DNA from: Pontibacter pudoricolor
Lineage (GTDB): Bacteria > Bacteroidota > Bacteroidia > Cytophagales > Hymenobacteraceae
Reading direction: 5' to 3'
Assembly: GCF_010092985.1 (NCBI RefSeq)
Contig: NZ_CP048106.1
Span: 3,410,001 to 3,474,000 of the forward strand
Length of the DNA stretch: 64,000 nt
The notes under the pieces are model-generated. The model made no database searches, was not told where the DNA came from, and saw nothing but the letters and a program-made list of their open reading frames with translations. The position numbers and the translations under genes are program-made. This document shows positions 10,370 to 18,436 of the stretch, piece by piece. Every line of letters starts with the position of its first letter. Within the stretch, counting starts at the first letter, position 1.

Positions 10370-10606
10370 ATGGCAAGAATCCGAAACGAAAGACTGATAC
10401 AGGCTGTGGCAGTGCGCTTAAAGCAGCTACGTGAGAAGCGGGGAATGACCCTGGAAGCTGTTTTTTTAGACACTGGCATCCACATCGCGCGTGTTGAAGC
10501 AGGTAAGGCCAACATTACGCTTTCTACTTTGGAAGCCCTCTGCGCTTATCTGGGCGTTACCCTGATCGAGTTCTTCTCAGATGACTTCCCTGACTTTCAG
10601 AAATAG
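10370..10606 (+). CDS. Small XRE-family regulator
   Basis: 78 residues from the ATG at 10370 (MARIRNERL); the TTG at 10358 is less likely. It is almost entirely one HTH_3 domain: RLKQLREKRGMTLEAVFLDTG then RVEAGKANITLSTLEALCAYLGVTLIEFF. This resembles the stand-alone regulators of restriction-modification and toxin systems. The perfect palindrome 31 bp upstream is its probable binding site. No restriction genes are adjacent; the nearest cluster is the Ubl operon downstream on the other strand. Confidence 0.82.
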   Translation: MARIRNERLIQAVAVRLKQLREKRGMTLEAVFLDTGIHIARVEAGKANITLSTLEALCAYLGVTLIEFFSDDFPDFQK

Positions 10607-10850
10607 CTTGAATGAGCGATAGTGAAACTTAATGGTATGCCAAGCGGACTAGATACAGGTCATGCTTGTGGCTTGCTGGAAAGGGTAAGGGGCCTTAAAT
10701 CTTCCCACTACTCTTATGGCTTTATAAAGCATCTCTATTATATTGCCCTTTATTGTTAACTTTTGGCACTTGCTGATAGGTTAATTAGATTCAGAATTCT
10801 TTGCTCAACAATTTACCATGCCTCCATCATTTTATTAAGCGTGTCAGCAA

Positions 10851-12392
10851 TTATTTTACCCACTTATCCCTATATCTATTTGTGAAAATAGGATCTTGAC
10901 AAATACACAGTCCAGAATAATGTTTACTTTCCTGTTCTAACAAATTATTATAAATCGGCTGCATCATGTTTATTTTAGTGAGCGGCTCGATTTGTGTTTC
11001 CCGCAACTGGGCTGATTGGATAACTACTTCAGCACCTAAAAGTAAGCCAGCTAAGACTGATTCATGCGCAAGAGGTACTTCCAAATCGGTATTCATTTGT
11101 TCGTTACTTCCACTCTGTATTACCCTGCCGCCGCAGATAGCCTCAGAATAAAAAATCTCTACGGGTTGGCCTATGTAAGTATAAAGCAGATGAGCATCAA
11201 TACTTACCTGCTGAGAAATTTCAGTCACGAAATTATCATCTATTGGTAGGTTATTAGCTAAGTACTGCCTGATAAATGGTTCCAAAGCAATATTGCCCAG
11301 ACTTGCTGCGATCTTTTCAGAATTACTTTTTATTTTGTGTCTAGGTAAGTATAAACAGCTCAAACAGACATCTTCTGTAAAATTTAGATGTCTTGAGATA
11401 CCAATTCCTTCAGGACTAGTCCATGCATTCAAAATTTCTTTAGGGAGAAGGCTTTGGATTTCCAATCTTTCCTGCGTTGTATCGATTGCAGTTACAACTA
11501 ACTTGATTTGTTCTTTATCTAAAGTATTGGCCGCATTCTGCCATTTTAACTGCAAGGGTTCGACCTGCAGCTCACTGTGCTTTTCAAGTAAATTTCTAAT
11601 TACAGAAACCTTTTGTTGCTCAACATGTTCTTGCAGCATTAATATATAGCGCTGTAAATTAGAAAGTGCTACAGTCTGATCATCTACTACTGTAATTCTA
11701 CCACACAGCCCTTGCAGCTCCAAAAGGCTCCAAATCACTGCATTCCCGATAGCACCAGTTCCGATTAAAGTAAAATCAACAGATAAGGAAGATGGCAAAT
11801 TCGGCTCGAATTCCCCCTTTTCTACAAGCCTTTGGCTAAATGCAGAAAAACAAAACTCTGTGTCAGGTGAAGCATTACCTAGTTCCTCCCTGAAGATATA
11901 ACGGAACACATTAGCAGCCCCAAAACAAACAGCGCAGCCGGCACCGAAAGGATTGTTAGTGTCATGGCACGATTGTGCCTTGTTCGACGAATAAAATGCT
12001 ACCCAATTTTGTGAACCGATATAAATACAAGTTTGCTGTGCATCAAAACCTGGTACTTCCCCAATTACCAAGTTGATAGTCGGTGTTTGTTCATCACTGT
12101 AATTGATATTAGGATTAATATTTGTCGCAAGGTCCTTTAGCTTGCCTGAATACCTATCACCATCTACACCTTTAGAAAGATCAAAAAATCTTAAGTTTGG
12201 ATAGAGTCTACTTAAGACCCGTACTGTCAGGTCAAGAGCAGATCTTCCTTCAGCAGTTTCAAGGCTATTGTCTCCGTAGACAATTCCGATGCAATTTGAT
12301 TGTAACTTATCTTCAAATGCGGAGCGGTCATATCCGTTTATACGTTGAGCAGCACTTAGGCTTATTTTATCAAAGAAATTGGCTTGTGGCAT
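10851..12392 (-). CDS. E1-like ThiF-family adenylyltransferase of a bacterial Ubl system
   Basis: 513 residues from the ATG at 12392, which overlaps the JAMM gene's stop codon (TAATG); a longer frame from 12446 would overlap it by 55 bp. An N-terminal domain (1-190) ends in GCAVCFGAANVFRYIF, typical of operon-encoded E1s. The Rossmann/adenylation domain follows: LIGTGAIGN (about 209-217), VVDDQTVALSNLQR (ATP/Mg-binding Asp237-238 and Arg248) and TAIDTTQER. CLSC (343-346) and a late CIC (496-498) can form a structural zinc site. It would adenylate the C-terminal glycine of the Ubl encoded first in the same operon. No obvious separate catalytic cysteine domain is seen. Confidence 0.85.
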   Translation of the reverse strand: MPQANFFDKISLSAAQRINGYDRSAFEDKLQSNCIGIVYGDNSLETAEGRSALDLTVRVLSRLYPNLRFFDLSKGVDGDRYSGKLKDLATNINPNINYSDEQTPTINLVIGEVPGFDAQQTCIYIGSQNWVAFYSSNKAQSCHDTNNPFGAGCAVCFGAANVFRYIFREELGNASPDTEFCFSAFSQRLVEKGEFEPNLPSSLSVDFTLIGTGAIGNAVIWSLLELQGLCGRITVVDDQTVALSNLQRYILMLQEHVEQQKVSVIRNLLEKHSELQVEPLQLKWQNAANTLDKEQIKLVVTAIDTTQERLEIQSLLPKEILNAWTSPEGIGISRHLNFTEDVCLSCLYLPRHKIKSNSEKIAASLGNIALEPFIRQYLANNLPIDDNFVTEISQQVSIDAHLLYTYIGQPVEIFYSEAICGGRVIQSGSNEQMNTDLEVPLAHESVLAGLLLGAEVVIQSAQLRETQIEPLTKINMMQPIYNNLLEQESKHYSGLCICQDPIFTNRYRDKWVK

Positions 12393-12886
12393 TAGTCTGT
12401 GATTTTGATTAACGATGTGACCTGATTTGGCGAAAGCTCTGTCCAACCTGTATCTGGTAAAAGGCGGTAGAAGGCGCTGTGTGCAAGGTTTTTGTCACTA
12501 AACCCATAATCTGGAACTACAATAGACAAACCACCAAAAGTTGTAATAATGGCTAACGCATCGTCTGCTTCCGAGTGGTATGCTTCCGAAGGATGGCTAT
12601 GAATTTGGGCAATAAGACTGTAGGAGTTTTGGAATAGCCATTCATTAATCCGCTCTAATTCTTCTCCATCCACTTGAAATGAAAGTCCTTCCGGAGTTCT
12701 AAGTAACTGTTGCTTGGGATAAAGTAAGTGGGTAACAGAAAATTCCGGTCCGCTTTTCTTGCCTGCAAATAGTGCGAGACGTTCGAAGCCTTCTTGACCA
12801 GTGTCTTGAAACTCTTTATAGACACTATCAATAAATTCGCGCGGTATCAGAACTGTTTCAATATGCATTAATCCAATTGGCTCCAT
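12392..12886 (-). CDS. JAMM/MPN-family metalloprotease (deubiquitinase-like)
   Basis: 164 residues. The zinc JAMM motif is complete: QIHSHPSEAYHSEADD gives His96, His98, Ser105 and Asp108, with Glu35 in EGFERLALFAG as the catalytic acid. In bacterial Ubl operons such enzymes trim the Ubl precursor and remove it from targets. Here the Ubl ends in GGGG followed by five residues, which fits a trimming role. Third gene of the operon, 9 bp after the CEHH protein, and coupled to the E1 gene by TAATG. Confidence 0.88.
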   Translation of the reverse strand: MEPIGLMHIETVLIPREFIDSVYKEFQDTGQEGFERLALFAGKKSGPEFSVTHLLYPKQQLLRTPEGLSFQVDGEELERINEWLFQNSYSLIAQIHSHPSEAYHSEADDALAIITTFGGLSIVVPDYGFSDKNLAHSAFYRLLPDTGWTELSPNQVTSLIKITD

Positions 12887-12895
12887 GATAATGAA

Positions 12896-13486
12896 TTATA
12901 AAGGTAAGTCTTCAGGGTTATATCCTAATTGTAGGTTAGGTATCTGCATGTTAAGGTTAATCTGAAATGTATAAGCTGTCAAATAACTTGTACCGTACAA
13001 TTCTAGGTTATCCAGTAGAAAACATAATGATCCTTCACCTCCCTTTTTTCTGTACAGAAACCAGGAATCACCGTTATGAAAAGGGTGGTTGTGATACTCC
13101 CGAACGCCAGGAATACAAAAGAATGGAATCCTATTTAAATCTGCCTGTAAGAGGGCCTGCGGGGTAGGTGCCCCTACTAGCTTCCTAGGTAGATTCGTAT
13201 GAACTTGTTCAATAGTTATAGGCTCTAACGTAAGTGGATGAACAAATTTCACTGAGAGCGGCTGAACATCATAATTAACAAAGTTAATGCGTACAGCAAA
13301 AACGATTGGCATCGGATATAGAGAAGGAGCAGCAAAAGCAAAGTAAAGATCAGGGTATTGCTGTTCAAGCAGCAATACCCCTTTCTTCCGGTATTCTTCT
13401 CTTAGGCTAAAAAATATCTCTAATTCTTCCTGGAACTTTTGATGCGTTACTTCCGGATCAACATACTGTATCAGTGACGACTCCAT
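12896..13486 (-). CDS. E2-like/CEHH-motif protein of the Ubl operon
   Basis: 196 residues. A beta-meander (PIVFAVRINFVNYDVQPLSV) looks like the UBC/E2 fold. It is followed by FFCIPGVREYHNHPFHNGDSW, giving Cys124, Glu130, His132 and His134, a Cys-Glu-His-His pattern I associate with predicted metal-binding proteins of prokaryotic Ubl operons. It occupies the place an E2 would take. Whether Cys124 is a thioester-forming cysteine or a metal ligand cannot be decided from sequence. Nine bp separate it from both neighbours, so it is co-translated with Ubl and JAMM genes. Confidence 0.65.
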   Translation of the reverse strand: MESSLIQYVDPEVTHQKFQEELEIFFSLREEYRKKGVLLLEQQYPDLYFAFAAPSLYPMPIVFAVRINFVNYDVQPLSVKFVHPLTLEPITIEQVHTNLPRKLVGAPTPQALLQADLNRIPFFCIPGVREYHNHPFHNGDSWFLYRKKGGEGSLCFLLDNLELYGTSYLTAYTFQINLNMQIPNLQLGYNPEDLPL

Positions 13487-13495
13487 CTGAACTAT

Positions 13496-13813
13496 TTAGC
13501 AAATAGAACCATTTCCCCCACCACCAGCTAATAGCGTAAGTACTAAAAGCGAACCATTGTTGATAGGGTAGTCATTTATCTTTTTATTTGGATCCAAGAC
13601 AGTACCATCCAGCTTTAGCTGAAACCGTTCTTTAGGTACTGAATTGTTCTGTGTTTCTACTATCGCCTTTTCTAGCAAAGAAGTAACAGATGCATTGATA
13701 TTGGTTGTTACCGAAACAGCTTCACTTTGGTAACGGACTTGTACTGTTAACTGATTGTGCTGTCCATTTGTGTTGTCTGGCTTGTTATGGCCTGGTTTGT
13801 CGTTTTTTTCCAT
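13496..13813 (-). CDS. Ubiquitin-like modifier protein
   Basis: 105 residues: a disordered, polar first 20 residues, then a beta-grasp domain (LTVQVRYQSEAVSVTTNI ... RFQLKLDGTVLDPNKKI ... NGSLLVLTLLAGGGG). It ends AGGGGNGSIC, so the glycine run is followed by a five-residue tail that would have to be removed before E1 activation. DUF2604-like single Ubl; the BilA protein of the Bil defence operon has two Ubl domains. First gene of the Ubl-E2like-JAMM-E1 operon, 9 bp before the second gene. Confidence 0.8.
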   Translation of the reverse strand: MEKNDKPGHNKPDNTNGQHNQLTVQVRYQSEAVSVTTNINASVTSLLEKAIVETQNNSVPKERFQLKLDGTVLDPNKKINDYPINNGSLLVLTLLAGGGGNGSIC

Positions 13814-13904
13814 TTTGGATTTATATTATTATTAAACTATATTTTCTTTGGCTGTTTCTCCTTTTAAAGGGAATTAACTATTTTGCCTCACCTGTACTAC
13901 TATA

Positions 13905-13934
13905 AAGCGTGACATTGAAGTATATGTCACGCTT
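13905..13934. promoter_or_regulatory. Inverted repeat between Ubl operon and sigma factor gene
   Basis: Perfect 11-bp arms AAGCGTGACAT and ATGTCACGCTT with an 8-base loop, ending 13 bp before the sigma-factor ATG. It could be an operator for the divergent pair or a leader hairpin that masks the sigma factor's ribosome site. Confidence 0.5.
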
Positions 13935-13947
13935 CTTCGTATAAGAG

Positions 13948-14592
13948 ATGAAACTGGTAAAATCCGACCGAATAAGTTTACTTTCTGATGTTGACCTACT
14001 TGTCGCTTTGTGTTGTGAGCAAAGCGACGATGAGATTTATTCAGAATTCGTCCAAAGATTTTTACCTGAGGTAAGAAAGGAGTGCCTTCAGATTTGCAAA
14101 AAACGTAAGCTAGACCAACATCTTGGGGAAGAAATCGCACATAAAACATTTGAGAATGCACGAAAGTACAAGTCATTTAAGGCAGACGAAGTAAAAGCCC
14201 CGAGTTCAAGGAAAGGAATACTAGTTTATTTGTACCGAATTGCAACGAATTTATTCAATGATCATCACAACGGTGAGAAGAAAAAAAACGGTGCAGAAGT
14301 ACATAAAACTTACTTTGATGATTTATTTTGCCCTCCAGAGCAGGGGCTGCCACCAGAGAAATTACTTGAAATCCGTGAAGCTACCTTGCAAATCTTTAAT
14401 CGGCTAAACAAAAAGGAACAAAAAGTTGTCTTAACTGATCTTGAATATAAAAAGCATCACAAATACCTGCCAGATGATGTGAATGAGCATTTGGCAGAGG
14501 TACTAGGAGTTAAAAAAGCAACTATCCGCAAAATCAGAGAGCGTGCTATTAGTAAAATAAAGGAAGCAATTGATGAAATTAACCAAGCCTGA
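13948..14592 (+). CDS. Sigma-70 family RNA polymerase sigma factor
   Basis: 214 residues, ECF-like: region 2 (about 25-110, with ILVYLYRIATNLFNDHH) and region 4 (about 140-210, LNKKEQKVVLTDLEYK then AEVLGVKKATIRKIRERAISKIKEAI). Region 1 and 3 are absent. Divergent from the Ubl operon (134-bp gap with an inverted repeat) and overlapping the next gene, so it may drive expression of the surrounding defence genes. No anti-sigma factor is visible next to it; the following protein could serve that role but has no membrane segment. Confidence 0.75.
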   Translation: MKLVKSDRISLLSDVDLLVALCCEQSDDEIYSEFVQRFLPEVRKECLQICKKRKLDQHLGEEIAHKTFENARKYKSFKADEVKAPSSRKGILVYLYRIATNLFNDHHNGEKKKNGAEVHKTYFDDLFCPPEQGLPPEKLLEIREATLQIFNRLNKKEQKVVLTDLEYKKHHKYLPDDVNEHLAEVLGVKKATIRKIRERAISKIKEAIDEINQA

Positions 14593-15292
14593 AAATAAGC
14601 TTTTCTCAATGGAAGATTTTGAGAAAGGCCTTATGCTAGCCGGATTGATTGCCCCAAGCTCTGTACAGGAGCTAAACGAGCGTGAAACGCTAGAGAATTT
14701 TGAAAAACAGCAAAAAAAGCATCAAAGCGCAATTTATTTTAAAAGGGCTGTACTAGCAGCTGAAATTGTTTTTGAGCTACATCATGAACCTACTTTCGGA
14801 AGAATAAAATTCCAAAAGATGGTCTACCTCTGTGAACATGTGGCTAAAATGAATTTAAAGCAACGCTACAGTAAGCAGGCTGCAGGACCTTTTGATAACA
14901 AGTTCATGCATAGTATTGAAAAGGAGTTCCTAAAGCAGAAATGGTTTACCGTTGAGAAAAGGAATGAGGCTGGCTTCACGAAATCAATTTATGTTCCGTT
15001 ACCCGATGTAAATAAATACAAATCTTACTTTGAGACTTATTTTGAGGAATCAATAGACGAAATTAAGTACATCATAGATCTGTTTAGGAAACAAAAAACA
15101 GATTTTACAGAAATTGTTGCGACGCTTCTTGCTTGCTTTTGGGAACTTACTGAAAAAAATGAACAGTTTACTCAAGAAAAACTCCTAGACCTTTTTTACG
15201 CTTGGTCAGACAAGAAAAAACGCTTCGATCAAAATACTGTATTGACGGCTTGGCATTGGATAAATGATAGGCAACTTATATTAAATAGATAA
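14573..15292 (+). CDS. Panacea/DUF4065-like protein coupled to the sigma factor
   Basis: 239 residues from the ATG at 14573, which overlaps the sigma factor end by 20 bp. Residues 65-125 contain GRIKFQKMVYLCEHV and SKQAAGPFDNKFMHSIEK, resembling the Panacea/SocA-like (DUF4065) fold and a related part of some type I restriction S subunits. Panacea domains act as antitoxins or adaptors that hold toxins in check. The rest is helical and charged. An alternative is an anti-sigma-like partner, because the two genes are translationally coupled. Family call is moderate. Confidence 0.5.
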   Translation: MKLTKPENKLFSMEDFEKGLMLAGLIAPSSVQELNERETLENFEKQQKKHQSAIYFKRAVLAAEIVFELHHEPTFGRIKFQKMVYLCEHVAKMNLKQRYSKQAAGPFDNKFMHSIEKEFLKQKWFTVEKRNEAGFTKSIYVPLPDVNKYKSYFETYFEESIDEIKYIIDLFRKQKTDFTEIVATLLACFWELTEKNEQFTQEKLLDLFYAWSDKKKRFDQNTVLTAWHWINDRQLILNR

Positions 15293-15361
15293 CTTATCGT
15301 CTTTATAACAGATTAAGCTTTAAAATCAGCCTTATAATTATTCTTGTGTTAATATGGTTTA

Positions 15362-17851
15362 TCACACCTTTGTAAGTGATTTATAGTACTTTCTTACACC
15401 CTTATCATCTGTATATTTGAATGCTTCGCTAAACTCATCAATCCTTGTAACTAACCCAAGTAACGTTTGATTATTAATACTTAGGATCGAGTTTGTCTCT
15501 AAGTGGCTTAAGTAGTTTGACATGATTGACGGGATTACTGTATTTTGGAGAGCGTCCAATTGCTGTTGCTCAAGTACACAGATGTTAGCCTGATGTGTTA
15601 GCTGAATGTGAGAATTGATTGCTTTTAAGCAATCGCTTATCATTCGCGAGTCTTCTCTCAAGGCAATATCTAACGGTACAGGAATATCTAGCTTCTTTAT
15701 CACCTCCATTATCTTTAATTCCAGATACTGTCTCATTAACAAAGCTCCTAAATTAGATTCCCCTGCTTGCAGGCTCTCCACTATCTTACTCCTTAAATTA
15801 TCATTCCCGATTAAGTTAGCCGTAACACGTCCTTCTGGGGCCACACCGCCAAGCTCATAATGCTGCCATTTCTCACTTAATCCAGAAGCTTGGGTGTTAA
15901 AATACTTCTTAAGAAGCCCATCATGGCTTAAGACTATTATCTGCAATCCATTGGGATTATTAGCAGTTGAAATGTCTGAAAATAAAAGTTCTATTAGGCT
16001 CAGCTGGTTTCCTGCATCAAAGCTTGAGGTGACATCGTCCAAGATCAAAAACCTTGCTTTGGGCTTGCTCCTAATTAAAGCTGCCAGATAAACAGAGACA
16101 GCGAAGGCATTACGGTAGGACTCAGACAATAAAGGGGAGGCGTAAAGATTTGTAGTGCTAAAAAATGAATCGAGTACAAGGTCCAAGTCCTGCTTGTTTG
16201 TAGCCCGCTTTAGACTAGGAATAACTCTATTGCTGTTTATGATCCTTTGGAAGAAATTACGGGTGTCTTCTTCTATTTCAGAGCAGATCACCTGGCTTAA
16301 AGCTGTTTCTGCTTGGGTAATCTGGGAAGATATAGTACTAATAAATTCCTTCCAACGCTCTATATGCTCACATTGCATTTTAAGCTCTATTCCCTCATCT
16401 CTGACTTTCGCAAGATGAGCAATGTCTTCTGCCAATTTGCGTACGTCTGTAATTTTCTGGACAGTGTCCGTGATTGAAGCTGGAAGCTTATCGCTAATTT
16501 CTTTTATATCTATGTTAAGCTGTTTTTGCTGCTCTAGGATTAGCTTATCAGTGGCTTGCAACTTCTGCGTCAACGACATGAATGATTCCTGATCTAGCTT
16601 TTCTGAGCTAATCATGAAATCGCCTTCCGCTATTGCGTTTATGGAATGAGCAGTCAACAAACTCTGTATTTTTAGATGCCTCCCCCTACCCGTGAAAGAA
16701 TTCCATAGTCTTTTAATATCCTTGTCTGTCTGATCTATTCGCTCGAACGAATCGAGCTTGGCTAATACAGAGTCATAGAGCGGAGCTCCTTCAAAATTTA
16801 AATCAGCTGATTCGCAAAGTGGGCAAGTAGTCTTTGGATAGCTTAAGTCTTCGAAGATTTTTTTGGCTGCTTTATAGAGTGTGTGATATTCCTTCCCCAA
16901 GGTTGACTTTAAAAGATTTTGTTTGCTTTCAACCAATTTTGCCAACTCTTCGAGCTGTCCAGCTTCAATGTCAATGCTGTCAGGTAATACTCTCTCTATT
17001 TCCCTTTTCAGGTTATCTTTTTTTATGAACTCAGTTTGAAGCTTACTACCTTCAGTTTTCTTCAGAACATTTATAAGGTTGTCAAAATCAATGTGTTTGA
17101 ATTCATTTTCTGTAAGTATGTCTTTGAAAATGGAAATATTCTTCAATACAGAGATTGCCTGATACTCAAGTTTGGGAATATCATTTAGGTCTAAATGTGC
17201 TAACTCAAGTTTCCCTAATGTCTCAATTATAGTATCGCGAGTTTTTCTATACTCATCTTGTTTAGCCTGGTGTTTTGTCTTTAATGTATCGTAATTGTGA
17301 TCGGTGTTTATGTTCTTTGTATTAGACAGGGCATCTAACCTTTGCTTTAAGGCACTAATCTTAGAAAGACCGATAAGCATTGAGAAAGAACGTCCTCTTT
17401 CTAATGGTCTGTTGTCAATGAACGATCGGAATAAGTCATAGTCTATCATCAACCCATCGTGGTTCAAAGACTTAAGTAATTCCTCTGGCTCAGGATGATT
17501 TGGAGAAGTAACGGTACGCTCTCCTGACCTCTCCTTCTGTATTAAGATGTCAACTGTCTCACTGCTATCATCAGCTTGCAAATTGATCCTTATTGCGGAT
17601 CTACCAGTAGAATGGAAGTGATTGATATAGTATTCTCCTGGGTTCTCTTTATTCTGTATATTCTTAAAGCGAGAAATCTCAGATTTGAAGGAAAAGCAAA
17701 GTGCATCGAATATTGAACTCTTCCCAGATGCATTAGGGGCAAAGATTGAGCAAACTTTATCTTGTGCAATCTTTAACTTTAACGGATGATTTTCATTGTT
17801 TATGCCCCTGAAGCCCTCTATTTCGATTTGCCTTAAGAAATACCTTTTCAT
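15362..17851 (-). CDS. SMC/Rad50-like AAA ATPase with zinc hook
   Basis: 829-residue RecF/SbcC-type ATPase. Walker A APNASGKSS at 38-46, long coiled coils around 190-330 and 360-530 with a zinc-hook-like CPLC at 343-346, ABC-signature-like LSESYRNAFAVSVYLAAL about 575-592, and Walker B FLILDDVTSS at 601-610. A C-terminal domain of about 180 residues has no recognised nuclease motif. Such ATPases in defence islands act with a nuclease or effector partner. The 71-aa protein upstream overlaps it by one base, and a CoiA-like putative nuclease lies divergently 370 bp beyond. Confidence 0.85.
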   Translation of the reverse strand: MKRYFLRQIEIEGFRGINNENHPLKLKIAQDKVCSIFAPNASGKSSIFDALCFSFKSEISRFKNIQNKENPGEYYINHFHSTGRSAIRINLQADDSSETVDILIQKERSGERTVTSPNHPEPEELLKSLNHDGLMIDYDLFRSFIDNRPLERGRSFSMLIGLSKISALKQRLDALSNTKNINTDHNYDTLKTKHQAKQDEYRKTRDTIIETLGKLELAHLDLNDIPKLEYQAISVLKNISIFKDILTENEFKHIDFDNLINVLKKTEGSKLQTEFIKKDNLKREIERVLPDSIDIEAGQLEELAKLVESKQNLLKSTLGKEYHTLYKAAKKIFEDLSYPKTTCPLCESADLNFEGAPLYDSVLAKLDSFERIDQTDKDIKRLWNSFTGRGRHLKIQSLLTAHSINAIAEGDFMISSEKLDQESFMSLTQKLQATDKLILEQQKQLNIDIKEISDKLPASITDTVQKITDVRKLAEDIAHLAKVRDEGIELKMQCEHIERWKEFISTISSQITQAETALSQVICSEIEEDTRNFFQRIINSNRVIPSLKRATNKQDLDLVLDSFFSTTNLYASPLLSESYRNAFAVSVYLAALIRSKPKARFLILDDVTSSFDAGNQLSLIELLFSDISTANNPNGLQIIVLSHDGLLKKYFNTQASGLSEKWQHYELGGVAPEGRVTANLIGNDNLRSKIVESLQAGESNLGALLMRQYLELKIMEVIKKLDIPVPLDIALREDSRMISDCLKAINSHIQLTHQANICVLEQQQLDALQNTVIPSIMSNYLSHLETNSILSINNQTLLGLVTRIDEFSEAFKYTDDKGVRKYYKSLTKV

Positions 17852-18066
17852 TATTCAGACTGCTTATATACCTCCGAAACTTGTTCGGCAACTTTTGTTC
17901 TGAACTCAGTTTTCAAACTTGATGCATCGCCATCTACCCTTGTTAAAAGGTCCTTATTATCAGCAATAATCTTCCCTAAAACAGGATCTTTTTGAATGCA
18001 AAAGTTGAAGAATGCTTCTAAGTTCTCTTCCTGAGATTTAAAAGCATCGAAATTAAAGTTATCCAT
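17851..18066 (-). CDS. Small partner protein of the SMC-like ATPase
   Basis: 71 residues, acidic and helical (MDNFNFDAFKSQEENLEAFF), no motif recognised. Its stop and the ATPase start share one base, so the two proteins are probably made in fixed ratio. A possible regulatory or bridging subunit. Confidence 0.6.
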   Translation of the reverse strand: MDNFNFDAFKSQEENLEAFFNFCIQKDPVLGKIIADNKDLLTRVDGDASSLKTEFRTKVAEQVSEVYKQSE

Positions 18067-18436
18067 TTGCTTTATTTAAACTGGTAAACTGGCTAAAGGT
18101 AAGGTCACTTAAATGTAATCAATATTCAAATATCTTTGAATACAGATATTGACTCAGTCTTTAAATTTTTGTGTTTCTGAAAATTGAAAGGTAAGAGCCA
18201 TTAATTCCTGGCCCTCTAAAATACTATGTTTGGTGGCACACTTTGTCAGTTACTCACAGCTTCCCAAACATATTGGTGTATCGCTGCGGCTTGATTTTGC
18301 AGAAGGCGGCAATTTTTAATCAACTATAGCATTTCTAGCACTATATTAATTAAAACTATTATCTCTTAAAGCTTCTTTTGCTTCTTTTTTATATCTTTTA
18401 TGGCCTCTTTTTTATTCATTTTACTATAATAGCTAT
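18067..18436. other. Divergent promoter region with nested inverted repeats
   Basis: At 18119-18152 TCAATAT/ATATTGA arms enclose ATTCAAA/TTTGAAT (18124-18130 and 18135-18141), a nested palindrome upstream of the 71-aa gene. A weak -7 box (TACCTTTA on minus) lies between it and the gene. The rest, before the + strand gene at 18437, is AT-rich with no gene. Confidence 0.4.
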
